Source: CALOCY01 sp942491975 (GTDB taxonomy: Bacteria; Bacteroidota; Bacteroidia; Bacteroidales; Prolixibacteraceae). From it: a stretch of 64,000 nucleotides of DNA. This document shows positions 52,782 to 61,769 of this stretch, piece after piece. The position numbers and the translations under genes are program-made. The notes below the pieces were generated by a model, which worked only from the letters and a program-made list of their open reading frames with translations, searched no databases and was not told the DNA's origin. The stretch covers positions 1,612,001-1,676,000 of the forward strand of contig CALOCY010000004.1 of the NCBI GenBank assembly GCA_942491975.1. Reading direction: 5' to 3'. Position 1 is the stretch's first letter. Every line of letters begins with the position of its first letter.

Positions 52782-53164
52782 GTCTGCTCTAATTTTAATA
52801 AACTGCCTCACAGCAAGGCTGTTAAGGCATCAAAATAAGAATTCTTTTTTATCAACGTAAGCATCAGATTATTAACTCATTTATCCCGATACGCTACGCT
52901 ATCGGGATTCGTTCAACTTACAGATTTCAATGCACTACGTTTTTGAAATTTGAGTTTCCCGAATAAAATTCCCTGCAAAAATAGTAATTCTGAATATATA
53001 ACACCAGTACTTTTTCAACGAAGAAATAAAGAAGCAAATATGCCTTCACAATGTACTAAAAACAAGATCATTAGACTCAAAGTACAAAAAAATGCGTATT
53101 TCTACGGGTCACCTTTCAGGTATTTTTAGAATAAACAGGTGCATAAGAGATACACTAAGTTGAA
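52782..53164. other. Intergenic region with a CCCGATA hairpin
   Basis: About 380 bp. Holds the ATCCCGATA...TATCGGGAT stem at 52883-52908 and a weak TATTTTTA (53121-53128) ahead of the next gene. No gene seen. Confidence 0.5.
52883..52908. repeat. CCCGATA-type palindrome
   Basis: ATCCCGATA (52883-52891) and TATCGGGAT (52900-52908), 9-bp stem with an 8-nt loop. Its arms match the tracrRNA nexus palindrome at 12488-12503. Confidence 0.7.
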
Positions 53165-53398
53165 ATGGAAAACAAAGACACATACTCAAATTACTACGGA
53201 CTTTTGTTCGAATGTCCAATGGGCAGGGAAGTTTCGAGGTGTGTTTTCCGGGATGTACGCAAAATAAATATTACTGACCGGTTAGAGTTTATCAAAAATT
53301 TGAGCTTTATTGAAAAAACCGAATTAATACAGGCACACCAAAAATGCCTGGCTAAAAGAGAAGAAAAAATTCCGTATTCCCGAATTGCTGTTTTGTAA
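53165..53398 (+). CDS. Small conserved-looking protein, 77 aa, unknown
   Basis: Starts MENKDTYSNYYGLLFECP. It contains FRDVRKINITDRLEFIKNL, then a Lys/Glu-rich helix ending HQKCLAKREEK. It is soluble, with three Cys. The mix of residues and the dedicated terminator directly after it suggest a real gene, similar in style to short regulatory-type proteins of Bacteroidota. No function is known to me. Confidence 0.7.
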   Translation: MENKDTYSNYYGLLFECPMGREVSRCVFRDVRKINITDRLEFIKNLSFIEKTELIQAHQKCLAKREEKIPYSRIAVL

Positions 53399-53445
53399 AT
53401 TGAGAAAGGGACTCCCTCTCCTTTTCTCTCCATTTTTGAAAAGTT

Positions 53446-53470
53446 AAGCCGTCCCCCCGACGGCTTTTTC
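53446..53470 (+). terminator. Terminator of the 77-aa protein gene
   Basis: aagccgtc (53446-53453) and gacggctt (53459-53466), five-C loop, followed by a T-run. Confidence 0.85.
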
Positions 53471-53521
53471 TTTTTCCTGCCATAACTAAAATCTTATACC
53501 TTTACATGAACTTATCGCGCT

Positions 53522-55435
53522 ATGAAGAAACTTTTTACCATACTGTTGTTGTTATCCGTACAGGTTTTCGTGGTGTCTGCACAAAACATCTCCGGTAACT
53601 ATTCGGGGTATGTTAAAAAGAATTTTCAAAAAGCGTATGCCAGTTACCAGGCAGGAGATAACAATGCAGCATTGACATTCCTCTTTTCAATTGTAAAAAG
53701 AGATTCATCAGTAACCGAAGCCTACCTGCTCATGTCGGACATATACCACTCCAGGCAGGAATATGACCTTGAAACAGGTACACTTCAGGCTGCTGCCAGA
53801 AAAGCGGCAACCGTCCCTGATAAAATATGGCTTAACCTGGGGAGTGCTTTTTTGAATAACGGCCAATATTTACAAGCCAAAAGTACTTTACTAAAGATAA
53901 AGAGAGATCCGGCCGGAGATGAAAAAATATATGCCAAAGCACAAAAGTTGTTGCAAAAAACCAATTTTGCACTAAAATTACAACAGGATTCCTTTCCTAT
54001 ATCCCCCCGTGAAACAGCAATGATCCCCGATTCGGTTGGGGAGAGCTATTTTCCACGCCTTACTGCCGATGATTCGACACTTATATTTACCGTAAAGCAG
54101 GGTAATGCTTCACAACAATTTCAGGAAGATTTTTTTGTGTGCCATCTGGAAAAGGACGGATGGACTTCCCCTTCTCTCCTTGACGGAGCGATCAATACAC
54201 CTTTTAACGAAGGGGCACATTCGCTTTCGCCCGATGGGAAATGGCTTTTTTTTACAGCCTGCGGACGGGAAGATGGTTTGGGCAGGTGCGATATCTATTT
54301 CTCGCAAAGAACAGCCAACGAATGGAGCAAACCCGTGAACCTGGGAAGCCCGGTCAATTCAAAGGCGTGGGAAAGCCAGCCCCACATCTCTTCCAACCTG
54401 AAACACCTCTATTTTACCAGTAACCGAAAAGGGGGGAAAGGTCGGATGGATATCTGGCGGGCACGTATGAAAGGATTAGATACTAACGGGGTGCCTCAAT
54501 TTTCCCGCCCCGAAAACCTGGGCGACAGTATCAACACTCCGGAAAATGAAATGTCCCCGTTTTTGCACTTTGACCGGAAACACTTCTACTTCTCTTCCGA
54601 TGGCCATCCGGGAATGGGCGGTTTAGACCTCTTCGTAAGTAAAATGGAGGGTAACCGGTTGTTACCCCCTGAAAATATGGGGTATCCGCTGAATACTCAC
54701 TTTAATGAGTACGGACTGTTTATCAACTCACCGGGCAAACAGGCGTGGTATACCTTGCAGCAAAAAGAAAAACAGTCGATATACCGTTATGATATTCCTT
54801 TTGATCAACGCCCCGAAAGCACCAGCTATGTTAAAGGGACAGTGAAAGACAGGAAACAAGGCACCCCGTTGAAAAGCCAGGTTCTCCTTACCCACCTCTC
54901 CCGAAAAATTACCGATACCATTTCCACCTCATCCAATGGAACATTTTTGGCTTGTTTACCGGTCAACGAATCGTATGCCTTTCATGTACATAAAGCGGGA
55001 TATCTCTTTTATTCGGGCCATTTTGACCTTAACTATACATTAACCACTAATCAAGCGTACCATCTCTCTATTTTACTGGACAAAATTGAAACAGGAAAGC
55101 GGTTGGTACTGTACAATATATTCTTCGATTTAGACAGTGCTATGCTTAAACCATCGTCATATCCCGAACTGGAACTGTTAAGGGCTTTTCTTGCAACAAA
55201 CAGCTCGCTAAACATTGAAATTGAAGGGCATACCGACAATACCGGGACCAGGGAATACAACATTGAATTATCAATGCAACGCGCAAAAAGTGTATACAGT
55301 TACCTGAAAGCAAAAGGTATTGAACCATTACGCATGACATGTAAGGGCTACGGCCCCGACAAGCCATTAAACGACAACAGTACACCACAGAAGCAGGCAC
55401 TTAACCGCCGAACGGAGATCAGAATAATACAATAA
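53522..55435 (+). CDS. PorE-like OmpA family protein (TPR, PD40 propeller, CarboxypepD-like, OmpA)
   Basis: Signal peptide (to about VVSAQ). TPRs follow at about 30-130, then a WD40/PD40-like beta-propeller with repeats such as NTPFNEGAHSLSPDGKWLFF and NEMSPFLHFDRKHFYFSSDG. A carboxypeptidase-regulatory-like domain sits at about 435-515. The OmpA peptidoglycan-binding domain ends the protein (IEGHTDNTGTREYNIELSMQ). This order is that of PorE, which anchors the type IX secretion machinery to peptidoglycan. PorE is a lipoprotein; no lipobox Cys is seen here, so it may be a paralogue. 637 aa. Confidence 0.9.
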   Translation: MKKLFTILLLLSVQVFVVSAQNISGNYSGYVKKNFQKAYASYQAGDNNAALTFLFSIVKRDSSVTEAYLLMSDIYHSRQEYDLETGTLQAAARKAATVPDKIWLNLGSAFLNNGQYLQAKSTLLKIKRDPAGDEKIYAKAQKLLQKTNFALKLQQDSFPISPRETAMIPDSVGESYFPRLTADDSTLIFTVKQGNASQQFQEDFFVCHLEKDGWTSPSLLDGAINTPFNEGAHSLSPDGKWLFFTACGREDGLGRCDIYFSQRTANEWSKPVNLGSPVNSKAWESQPHISSNLKHLYFTSNRKGGKGRMDIWRARMKGLDTNGVPQFSRPENLGDSINTPENEMSPFLHFDRKHFYFSSDGHPGMGGLDLFVSKMEGNRLLPPENMGYPLNTHFNEYGLFINSPGKQAWYTLQQKEKQSIYRYDIPFDQRPESTSYVKGTVKDRKQGTPLKSQVLLTHLSRKITDTISTSSNGTFLACLPVNESYAFHVHKAGYLFYSGHFDLNYTLTTNQAYHLSILLDKIETGKRLVLYNIFFDLDSAMLKPSSYPELELLRAFLATNSSLNIEIEGHTDNTGTREYNIELSMQRAKSVYSYLKAKGIEPLRMTCKGYGPDKPLNDNSTPQKQALNRRTEIRIIQ

Positions 55436-55478
55436 AAATTTAACAGTGAAAAATCAAAAGGAAATACCTTGTTGGCAA

Positions 55479-56111
55479 TTAACTTTTTCCCTTTTTCAAT
55501 GCTGAGATCAGGTATTCGACAGCTGCAATGGCAATTAATGTATAGCCCAACAGCTCTGTCCCCTCTTCGGCCGCATTTTTAACCGTCCGCATGTAACCAT
55601 CGTCCATCAGTGCCATCCAGAATGTTTTTTTACCAAACAGGCGCGAAAAGACAAATACCGTCAGAAAACCGGAAAGCATCACGCCCCACGACGGTTTTTT
55701 CAAAAAATCACTAATTCCTGAAAACAGGGTATCTTTTTTGCGGTAAACCAGGTAAGCTGTTATAATTAACACCAAAAAAGCAGGATATTTCCAGAAACCA
55801 TGCACAATAAGGTTTAATTGCAGGTCAAGCTCACGAATAAGCGCAATCAGGGCAATACCGGCCATTAGTGTTGTGAATCCCTGTACACCCCTGTTTTTCA
55901 CACCTGCCCAGATAAACAGTAATGATGTAACAAACAACATCAGTTCCTGTAAATATTCGGTATACGAATTTTCATCGGTAAATTTATACCCCAGTACATC
56001 AACCGGCCCGTTTCCATCGTAATAGATGACCATTATGGAACCAATAATAACCAACCCATAAACAATAACCCGGATAGCGGCATGCAAAATATTTTTCAAA
56101 TCTGTATTCAT
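55479..56111 (-). CDS. Hypothetical membrane protein
   Basis: About five to six hydrophobic segments (VIVYGLVIIGSIMVIYY; LQELMLFVTSLLFIWAG; GFTTLMAGIALIALI; YPAFLVLIITAYLVY; GVMLSGFLTVFVFSRLF; LLGYTLIAIAAVEYLI) with conserved-looking acidic residues (REL, EEGTELLG). This pattern occurs in small bacterial membrane proteins of unknown role. Lies 49 bp upstream (in coding sense, downstream) of the HAD gene on the same strand. Confidence 0.8.
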   Translation of the reverse strand: MNTDLKNILHAAIRVIVYGLVIIGSIMVIYYDGNGPVDVLGYKFTDENSYTEYLQELMLFVTSLLFIWAGVKNRGVQGFTTLMAGIALIALIRELDLQLNLIVHGFWKYPAFLVLIITAYLVYRKKDTLFSGISDFLKKPSWGVMLSGFLTVFVFSRLFGKKTFWMALMDDGYMRTVKNAAEEGTELLGYTLIAIAAVEYLISALKKGKS

Positions 56112-56160
56112 TGTTTTACGTCATTTAAGGTTAATAAAACAAATGTACATAAAATCGGCA

Positions 56161-56997
56161 TTATAAATCAAAATGATTTTCCAATGCTGTCGAAACCCCG
56201 GCCTCCCTGTTACTGCGCGTCATTCGGTAACCGTTATTTTTTAACACATCAGGGGCATTTGCCATAATGTAGGCATACTGTGTAAAATCGAGCATCTCTA
56301 CATCGTTGTAATCATTACCAATGCTCAATGTATTTTCTTTTGGCACCCCGCAAACAGCACACAATTCGGCAACACCATGCCCTTTTGATACCTGGTCATT
56401 AAACACTTCAACCCAAATGTACGCTTCGTTGTGTTGCGATGTGGAACGAATAACCCTGGCCCCGGGAACGCTGTCATGTATGCTTTTTTGCAGTGCTTCA
56501 AATCCGCTTTCATCACCTTCTACAATCACCAGAAACTGACTTGCCCCTTCTGTTTTCAATAAATTGGGGACATATTTTTTGGCATCATCACGATGCGTGT
56601 GTAAATAGTATTCAAATTCCGCACAACGACTGTTTCTACGGTACAACATACGATGGTTTTCCGGTACCGGGTCAAATAGAAAAAACGACAACTGCTGTTT
56701 TTCCAGCAAATCAATCACCTTATGCACACTATCTGCCGGCATGTTACAGGCATTAATTAGTTGCTGCTGTTGCCAATCGTAGATACCTGCCCCCGAAGAA
56801 AAAATAACATAGTCAATAGCCGTTTCAGCAGGTAATACCTCTTTTACTTTTGTCAAATTGCGCCCTGTAGCCACTGCATTTACCACACCCCTTTCTTTCA
56901 ACGCTTTGAGTGTTTTTGAATCCTGTTGCGCTATACGTTTATCGTCCGTAAGCAGTGTCCCGTCAAGGTCGGTTATCACCATTTTAATACTATTCAT
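56161..56997 (-). CDS. HAD superfamily Cof-type phosphatase
   Basis: Haloacid-dehalogenase hydrolase of the Cof/YidA subgroup, typically a sugar-phosphate or cofactor phosphatase. Motif I DLDGTLLTDD near the start, motif II VATGR, the C2 cap domain in the middle, motif III Lys in VSKGHGVAEL and motif IV SIGNDYNDVEML. At 278 aa it is complete. The substrate is unknown. The membrane protein gene follows on the same strand. Confidence 0.93.
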   Translation of the reverse strand: MNSIKMVITDLDGTLLTDDKRIAQQDSKTLKALKERGVVNAVATGRNLTKVKEVLPAETAIDYVIFSSGAGIYDWQQQQLINACNMPADSVHKVIDLLEKQQLSFFLFDPVPENHRMLYRRNSRCAEFEYYLHTHRDDAKKYVPNLLKTEGASQFLVIVEGDESGFEALQKSIHDSVPGARVIRSTSQHNEAYIWVEVFNDQVSKGHGVAELCAVCGVPKENTLSIGNDYNDVEMLDFTQYAYIMANAPDVLKNNGYRMTRSNREAGVSTALENHFDL

Positions 56998-57121
56998 ATT
57001 CCATCAATTGTAAATTTCTTCCTGTACGAAAGTAACAAAAAGCAGCATCAGAATACTGATTAACCGGTTGCATAAGTAAGAATAATACAAAATGATAAAA
57101 CAAGATTTACATTGATTATTT

Positions 57122-57129
57122 TATCTTTG
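57122..57129 (+). promoter_or_regulatory. -7 element of dapB
   Basis: TATCTTTG, an exact TAnnTTTG, 39 bp before the preferred ATG (57168). No -33 TTG at the right distance. Confidence 0.5.
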
Positions 57130-57167
57130 TAAACTTATGGTTCACATTGAAATCAAATTGGCATAAT

Positions 57168-57902
57168 ATGAAGATTGCACTGATTGGCTACGGCCGGATG
57201 GGTAAAGAGATAGAAGCAATTGCACGGGAACGGGGACATGACGTGGTATTAAAGATAGATATCACAAATGCCGGTGATTTTACTATTGAAAATCTTCAAA
57301 AAGCAGATGTGGCTATAGAGTTTACAGTACCCGGTTCGGCTGTCAGTAATTACCTGAAATGCTTTGAGACCGGAACTCCTGTTGTAAGCGGCACCACCGG
57401 ATGGCTTGATCAGCTTGATGCTGTTAAATCTGCTGTAAAAAAACACAACGGCACACTTTTTTACGCGTCAAATTTCAGTTTGGGCGTAAACCTGTTTTTC
57501 GAGTTAAACAGGCAACTGGCTGCATTAATGAATCGGTTCAACGATTATGAAGTAAGCATTGAAGAGACACACCATACTAAAAAACTGGATGCCCCAAGCG
57601 GAACGGCCATAACCCTTGCCGAAGGCCTGCTGGAAAACCTGGACAGAAAAGAAAAATGGACACTTCACAATCAACACAATGAAAATGAATTGGTTATCAA
57701 TCCCATTCGCAGGGGATTTGTGCCGGGAAAACATACTGTCACCTATGAATCACCGGTTGATACCATTGAAATAATACACAATGCCAAAAGCCGTAAAGGG
57801 TTTGCTCTGGGTACTGTGTTGGCCGCTGAGTTTAGCATCGGTAAAAAAGGCATGCTAGGCATGAATGATTTAATGAATAGTGGAAAAACAACTGAAAAAT
57901 AA
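57168..57902 (+). CDS. dapB: 4-hydroxy-tetrahydrodipicolinate reductase
   Basis: Lysine/diaminopimelate pathway enzyme, also needed for peptidoglycan. NAD(P) loop KIALIGYGRMGKEIE at the N-terminus, GTPVVSGTTGWL, ASNFSLGVNLFFEL, EETHHTKKLDAPSGTA with the catalytic His and Lys, and GFALGTVLAAEF. The upstream ATG at 57147 adds seven unrelated residues and would fall too close to the -7 element, so 57168 is preferred; 244 aa. lepB follows 17 bp later, probably cotranscribed. Confidence 0.96.
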   Translation: MKIALIGYGRMGKEIEAIARERGHDVVLKIDITNAGDFTIENLQKADVAIEFTVPGSAVSNYLKCFETGTPVVSGTTGWLDQLDAVKSAVKKHNGTLFYASNFSLGVNLFFELNRQLAALMNRFNDYEVSIEETHHTKKLDAPSGTAITLAEGLLENLDRKEKWTLHNQHNENELVINPIRRGFVPGKHTVTYESPVDTIEIIHNAKSRKGFALGTVLAAEFSIGKKGMLGMNDLMNSGKTTEK

Positions 57903-57919
57903 GATATTATGAAACGAAC

Positions 57920-59305
57920 ATGAAAAAATTACAAAATTTTTTCATGTCAAAAAATTTTAAACAGATGAAAAATTTATTGCACAATAAATGGTTTAAATTC
58001 GGATTAGTTGGCCTGCTGTACCTTTTGTGGGTAATCTGGCTTCAAAATTTTTGGTGGCTTATCGGATTAGCCATCATTTTTGATATTTACATCACCCAAA
58101 AAGTACACTGGGCTTTCTGGAAAAAGAAAAATCCTCCCGAAGGTAAACAGACCAAAGTGGTGGAATGGGTCGATGCCATCATATTTGCCGTTGTTGCTGC
58201 TTCGTTTATCCGCCTCTTTTTTATTGAAGCATACACCATCCCTACTTCATCAATGGAGAAGTCGATGCTTGTGGGCGATTACCTTTTCGTGAGCAAAACG
58301 GCTTACGGGCCTAAAACTCCAAATACCCCGCTATCATTCCCGTTTGTACACCACACCATGCCACTCACAAAAACCACCAAATCATACGTTGAATGGATCA
58401 AGCGCCCCTATAAGCGTCTTGCAGGGTTTGGTGAGGTGAAAAACAACGATGTGGTCGTTTTCAACTTCCCCGAAGGGGATACGGTTGCGCTTAACCAGCC
58501 CACCAACAGCTACTATCAACTGGTTCGCTCTTACGGTCGCGAAGCTGTAAATAAGAATAAGCGGATGTTTGGAAAGATTATCCACCGTCCGGTCGACAAA
58601 CGTGAAAACTACATCAAACGGTGTATCGGCATTCCCGGTGATGAAATTAAGATTACCGAAGGGCAGGTATATGTAAACGGAAAGCCGCAACAACAATTCG
58701 ACGGGATACAGTTCAATTACGAAGTGATTACCAACGGTACAAGCATAAACCCCAAGACACTGGACAAAATCGGGATTGCCATGAGCGATCGCAATGCCCA
58801 AAACCGGGGACGCTATATCTTTCCGCTTACCGAGAAACAGGTAACATCACTGAAAAAACTGAAAAATATTGTGGCCATTAAAAAGATGTTGACCCCGAAA
58901 GATATGTGGGACCCCTATATTTTCCCGTCCGATACACTTTATAAGTGGAATGTTGATAATTTTGGCCCGCTTAGTGTGCCTAAGAAAGGCGAAAAAATAG
59001 CCCTTACTGTCGATAACCTGCCACTCTACCAAAGGATTATCACTGTATATGAAGGCAACAAGCTAAAAGTGGATGGAGATAAAATCATGATTAACGGAAA
59101 AGAGGCCTCCACTTACACGTTTAAGATGGACTACTACTGGATGATGGGTGACAACCGCCACAACTCGGCCGACTCGCGTTACTGGGGGTTTGTGCCCGAA
59201 GACCACGTTGTGGGAAAAGCAGTGTTTGTATGGTTGTCGTTGGATAAAGACAAAAGTTTCCTGAGTAAAATTCGCTGGGGAAGGATGTTTAGGAGTGTGC
59301 ATTAA
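57920..59305 (+). CDS. lepB: Signal peptidase I
   Basis: Removes signal peptides from exported proteins at the inner membrane. Two N-terminal membrane helices (around 26-58) come first. Box B reads AYTIPTSSMEKSML with the catalytic Ser (~108) and box D KRCIGIPGDEIKI the Lys (~232). Box E is GDNRHNSADSRYWG. A large insert (about 265-405) lies between D and E. At 461 aa it is longer than E. coli LepB (324 aa), as in Bacteroidota. Likely in an operon with dapB. Confidence 0.95.
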   Translation: MKKLQNFFMSKNFKQMKNLLHNKWFKFGLVGLLYLLWVIWLQNFWWLIGLAIIFDIYITQKVHWAFWKKKNPPEGKQTKVVEWVDAIIFAVVAASFIRLFFIEAYTIPTSSMEKSMLVGDYLFVSKTAYGPKTPNTPLSFPFVHHTMPLTKTTKSYVEWIKRPYKRLAGFGEVKNNDVVVFNFPEGDTVALNQPTNSYYQLVRSYGREAVNKNKRMFGKIIHRPVDKRENYIKRCIGIPGDEIKITEGQVYVNGKPQQQFDGIQFNYEVITNGTSINPKTLDKIGIAMSDRNAQNRGRYIFPLTEKQVTSLKKLKNIVAIKKMLTPKDMWDPYIFPSDTLYKWNVDNFGPLSVPKKGEKIALTVDNLPLYQRIITVYEGNKLKVDGDKIMINGKEASTYTFKMDYYWMMGDNRHNSADSRYWGFVPEDHVVGKAVFVWLSLDKDKSFLSKIRWGRMFRSVH

Positions 59306-59350
59306 TTGGATAGTCAGATTATTAGACCACAAGATTTTTAGATAAAAGAC

Positions 59351-60055
59351 ATGAAAAGATTATTGATTAGTTTATTTCTGATTGTGCCGTTAATTGGCCA
59401 TTCACAAATTGAAAAGGGTACTGTTTTAATCAACCTTGAAGGTAGTTACCAAAAAATGATGCAGGATTTCGGAGTTACCACCAACTATTTTGCATCACAG
59501 GTAAAAGGGGGAAGTATCTCTCCATCTATTGGTTATTTTATCAGTGACCATTTTATCATTGGGGCTGGTGTAGAGTATAGCTGGGGCAATGAAGAAAGAA
59601 TGAATAATATTACCCTGCACAATACTGACGAGACAAGAATACAAATAGAGGGCATGGATATTAAATCCAATTTAATCATGCCTAAACTCTATTTAGGATA
59701 CTATCAACAAGTAGTCAACAGGTTATATTTGGCTACCATTTTTCAGCTTGGATATGGCAAAATAAATACAGAATATACTACATCTATTGCATCTATGACA
59801 AGTATCCCTACTGATATTGTGTTTGGATATACACTACCCAATTCACTAAAAAGTATTGACATGGATGCAGGATATGACTATTTTGCAAGCTCCATTTCAC
59901 CTGAGCTGAGCTATTTTATATCAAAAAGCTTTAGCTTCAGCATAAAACTGGGTGGTATGAATTACGAAATCAATGATTGGGATAATGATTTAAGCTCATT
60001 TAAAGTCGATTTTAATCCCAACAATTGGGTATTTGGTTTTAAACTAGTAATTTAG
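59351..60055 (+). CDS. Outer-membrane beta-barrel protein
   Basis: Signal peptide (LISLFLIVPLIGHSQ), then alternating strands with Gly/aromatic ends (GSISPSIGYFISDHFIIGAG, LYLGYYQQVV, RLYLATIFQLGYGKI), and the typical C-terminal strand WVFGFKLVI ending in an aromatic/hydrophobic pattern. About 8 strands in 234 aa, as in small OmpW/porin-family proteins. Function unknown. The terminator downstream carries the promoter of the next gene. Confidence 0.85.
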   Translation: MKRLLISLFLIVPLIGHSQIEKGTVLINLEGSYQKMMQDFGVTTNYFASQVKGGSISPSIGYFISDHFIIGAGVEYSWGNEERMNNITLHNTDETRIQIEGMDIKSNLIMPKLYLGYYQQVVNRLYLATIFQLGYGKINTEYTTSIASMTSIPTDIVFGYTLPNSLKSIDMDAGYDYFASSISPELSYFISKSFSFSIKLGGMNYEINDWDNDLSSFKVDFNPNNWVFGFKLVI

Positions 60056-60073
60056 ATATCAGAAATGCCCAAC

Positions 60074-60109
60074 AAAAAGGACAATTGCACATACAGTTGT
60101 CCTTTTTTA
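60074..60109 (+). terminator. Terminator of the barrel gene
   Basis: AAAAAGGACAA (60074-60084) and TTGTCCTTTTT (60097-60107), perfect 11-bp stem with a T-run. The -33 and -7 elements of the next promoter overlap its loop and tail. Confidence 0.88.
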
Positions 60110-60115
60110 TCTTTG
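60085..60115 (+). promoter_or_regulatory. Promoter of the LapA/WbqC gene pair, nested in a terminator
   Basis: TTG at 60085-60087 (hairpin loop), exactly 20 nt, then TATCTTTG at 60108-60115. A full consensus Bacteroidota promoter inside the upstream gene's terminator, 21 bp before the ATG. Confidence 0.7.
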
Positions 60116-60135
60116 TAGAAAGTTAACTACCGACC

Positions 60136-60510
60136 ATGCTAAAAAAGATTATTTTCATTTTGGTGATAGCTGTGCTTATCGTATGGTTCTCATTACAAAA
60201 TGCACAAACCGTCTCCATAAAACTGTTTTTGTGGGAAGTAAATACAATTCCGTTGGCCATTATTATCATTGGCTGCATTCTTGCCGGGGCATTGCTTTCC
60301 GCTATATCTTCGGTAGCTGCCAATATGCGTATAAAAAAGCGGTTGCGGTTTGTCGAAAGGGAACATGCCAGGCTTAAAACAGTTGTAGATGAAATGATTG
60401 AAAATAAAGGGGACATCCCCTTTCAGGTTATCCGGCATCCCGAGGGCTCATCAATTGAAGAGAGTGATAAGCCTTCGTTTTTTGATGACAGTTCCGATGA
60501 CGCATCATGA
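60136..60510 (+). CDS. LapA/DUF1049 family membrane protein
   Basis: Two hydrophobic helices (IIFILVIAVLIVWFSLQNAQ, 4-23, and PLAIIIIGCILAGALLSAIS, ~42-62) with the characteristic NAQTVSIKLFLWEV between them. A basic helix (RIKKRLRFVEREHARLK) and an acidic tail (ESDKPSFFDDSSDDAS) follow. Related to LapA/YciS, which works in LPS assembly control in E. coli; role here not proven. Its stop overlaps the WbqC start by 4 bp. Confidence 0.85.
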   Translation: MLKKIIFILVIAVLIVWFSLQNAQTVSIKLFLWEVNTIPLAIIIIGCILAGALLSAISSVAANMRIKKRLRFVEREHARLKTVVDEMIENKGDIPFQVIRHPEGSSIEESDKPSFFDDSSDDAS

Positions 60511-61139
60511 GCAAAGCACTTCTTTCAACGGCATACCTGCCACCTGTACAGTACTTCACCAAGCTTCTGTTGTTCGATGATGTTCTTATCGAAAAGCACG
60601 AGCATTACAGTAAGCAGTCGTGGCGAAACCGGTGCCGTATATTGGCAGCCAACGGGACATTGGACCTGTCAGTCCCCATACAAAAAGGAAGATCTAAAAC
60701 TCCGATTAAAGACCTGCGTATTGGCTACGAAACCAACTGGCAACACGAGCACCGTCGGAGCATCATTTCGGCCTACAACAATTCACCATTTTTTGAGTAT
60801 TATGCAGACACCCTCCTCCCCTTTTTTGAAAAAAAACACGATTTTTTGTTCGATTTTAATACCGAACTGCTGCACACAATACTGGAAGAGATAGGGTTGG
60901 ATACAAAAATCTCCTCTACAAGTCATTTTATTAAAGAGAACAGTGATTTAAACGATTTTAGGGCAACAATGCATCCTAAAACACAACATGCCCTGCCCGA
61001 TCCCCGTTTTACCCCCGCGAAATACACGCAGGTATTTGCCGATAAGTTTGATTTTATGCCCAACCTGAGCATTATCGACCTTCTGTTCAATATCGGTCCC
61101 GATACACTACCCTACCTTGAAAAATGCATCACCCCTTAA
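60507..61139 (+). CDS. WbqC family protein
   Basis: Starts MSKALLSTAYLPPVQYFTKL, then HYSKQSWRNRCRILAANG, SVPIQKGRSKTPIKDLRI and FFEYYADTLLPFFEK, the conserved segments of the WbqC-like family. At 210 aa it is complete. The family occurs near O-antigen/sugar genes but its reaction is unclear. ATGA overlap with the LapA-like gene indicates translational coupling. Confidence 0.9.
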   Translation: MSKALLSTAYLPPVQYFTKLLLFDDVLIEKHEHYSKQSWRNRCRILAANGTLDLSVPIQKGRSKTPIKDLRIGYETNWQHEHRRSIISAYNNSPFFEYYADTLLPFFEKKHDFLFDFNTELLHTILEEIGLDTKISSTSHFIKENSDLNDFRATMHPKTQHALPDPRFTPAKYTQVFADKFDFMPNLSIIDLLFNIGPDTLPYLEKCITP

Positions 61140-61224
61140 TGAAAACCGGAAAATAGAGACCGGAAACCGAATAACCGGTAATTGTATGGGTGACAGTTAG
61201 TGATTTTTATTATTGTTAATTGTC

Positions 61225-61668
61225 TTAGATTACTTTAAGCTGACGAAGTTTACCTGAAAAACGTTTCAATATCTCTTCATGGTCAAAAGCCATATCGGGC
61301 AAGTCATGAAGATTGCACCAACGTACATCTGCAGCATCGTCACCTGCAACCAGCACATACTGCTCGTTTACCACACCGAAATAGGCAATTGAAACCGTAT
61401 GTCCCCTGGGATCACGTCCGGGCTTACCAAAACAATGAAATTGTTTTAAGGGTATCCCCCTCAACCCTGTCTCCTCTTCCAATTCACGCCGACAAGCCTG
61501 CTTCAATGTCTCCTGCTCATCAACAAATCCACCGGGAAGTGCCCATATGCCAGCAAACGGTTCATTCTTTCTTCGAATGAGCAATACAAAGATATCTTCA
61601 TTTTTACGGTGTGCTATAATGGCATCAACGGTAACTGCCGGACGGGGATATTCATACGTGTAAGGCAT
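61225..61668 (-). CDS. NUDIX hydrolase
   Basis: Nucleoside-diphosphate-linked hydrolase. The Nudix box GGFVDEQETLKQACRRELEEETG is intact, with the metal-binding Glu residues in RELEEETG. The start VTVDAIIAHRKNEDIFVLLI matches the ADP-ribose/NrtR-like group. At 147 aa it is complete, without an extra HTH. Substrate unknown. It stands alone between convergent and tandem genes. Confidence 0.92.
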   Translation of the reverse strand: MPYTYEYPRPAVTVDAIIAHRKNEDIFVLLIRRKNEPFAGIWALPGGFVDEQETLKQACRRELEEETGLRGIPLKQFHCFGKPGRDPRGHTVSIAYFGVVNEQYVLVAGDDAADVRWCNLHDLPDMAFDHEEILKRFSGKLRQLKVI

Positions 61669-61769
61669 AACATCGCTATTTGATTTTGACTAAAACAATT
61701 TTGAATATAATAAAAAGAGGAAGAAATATTAACAACCACCCCTCCCTTTATCCGAAGTGTAACAAAAAG

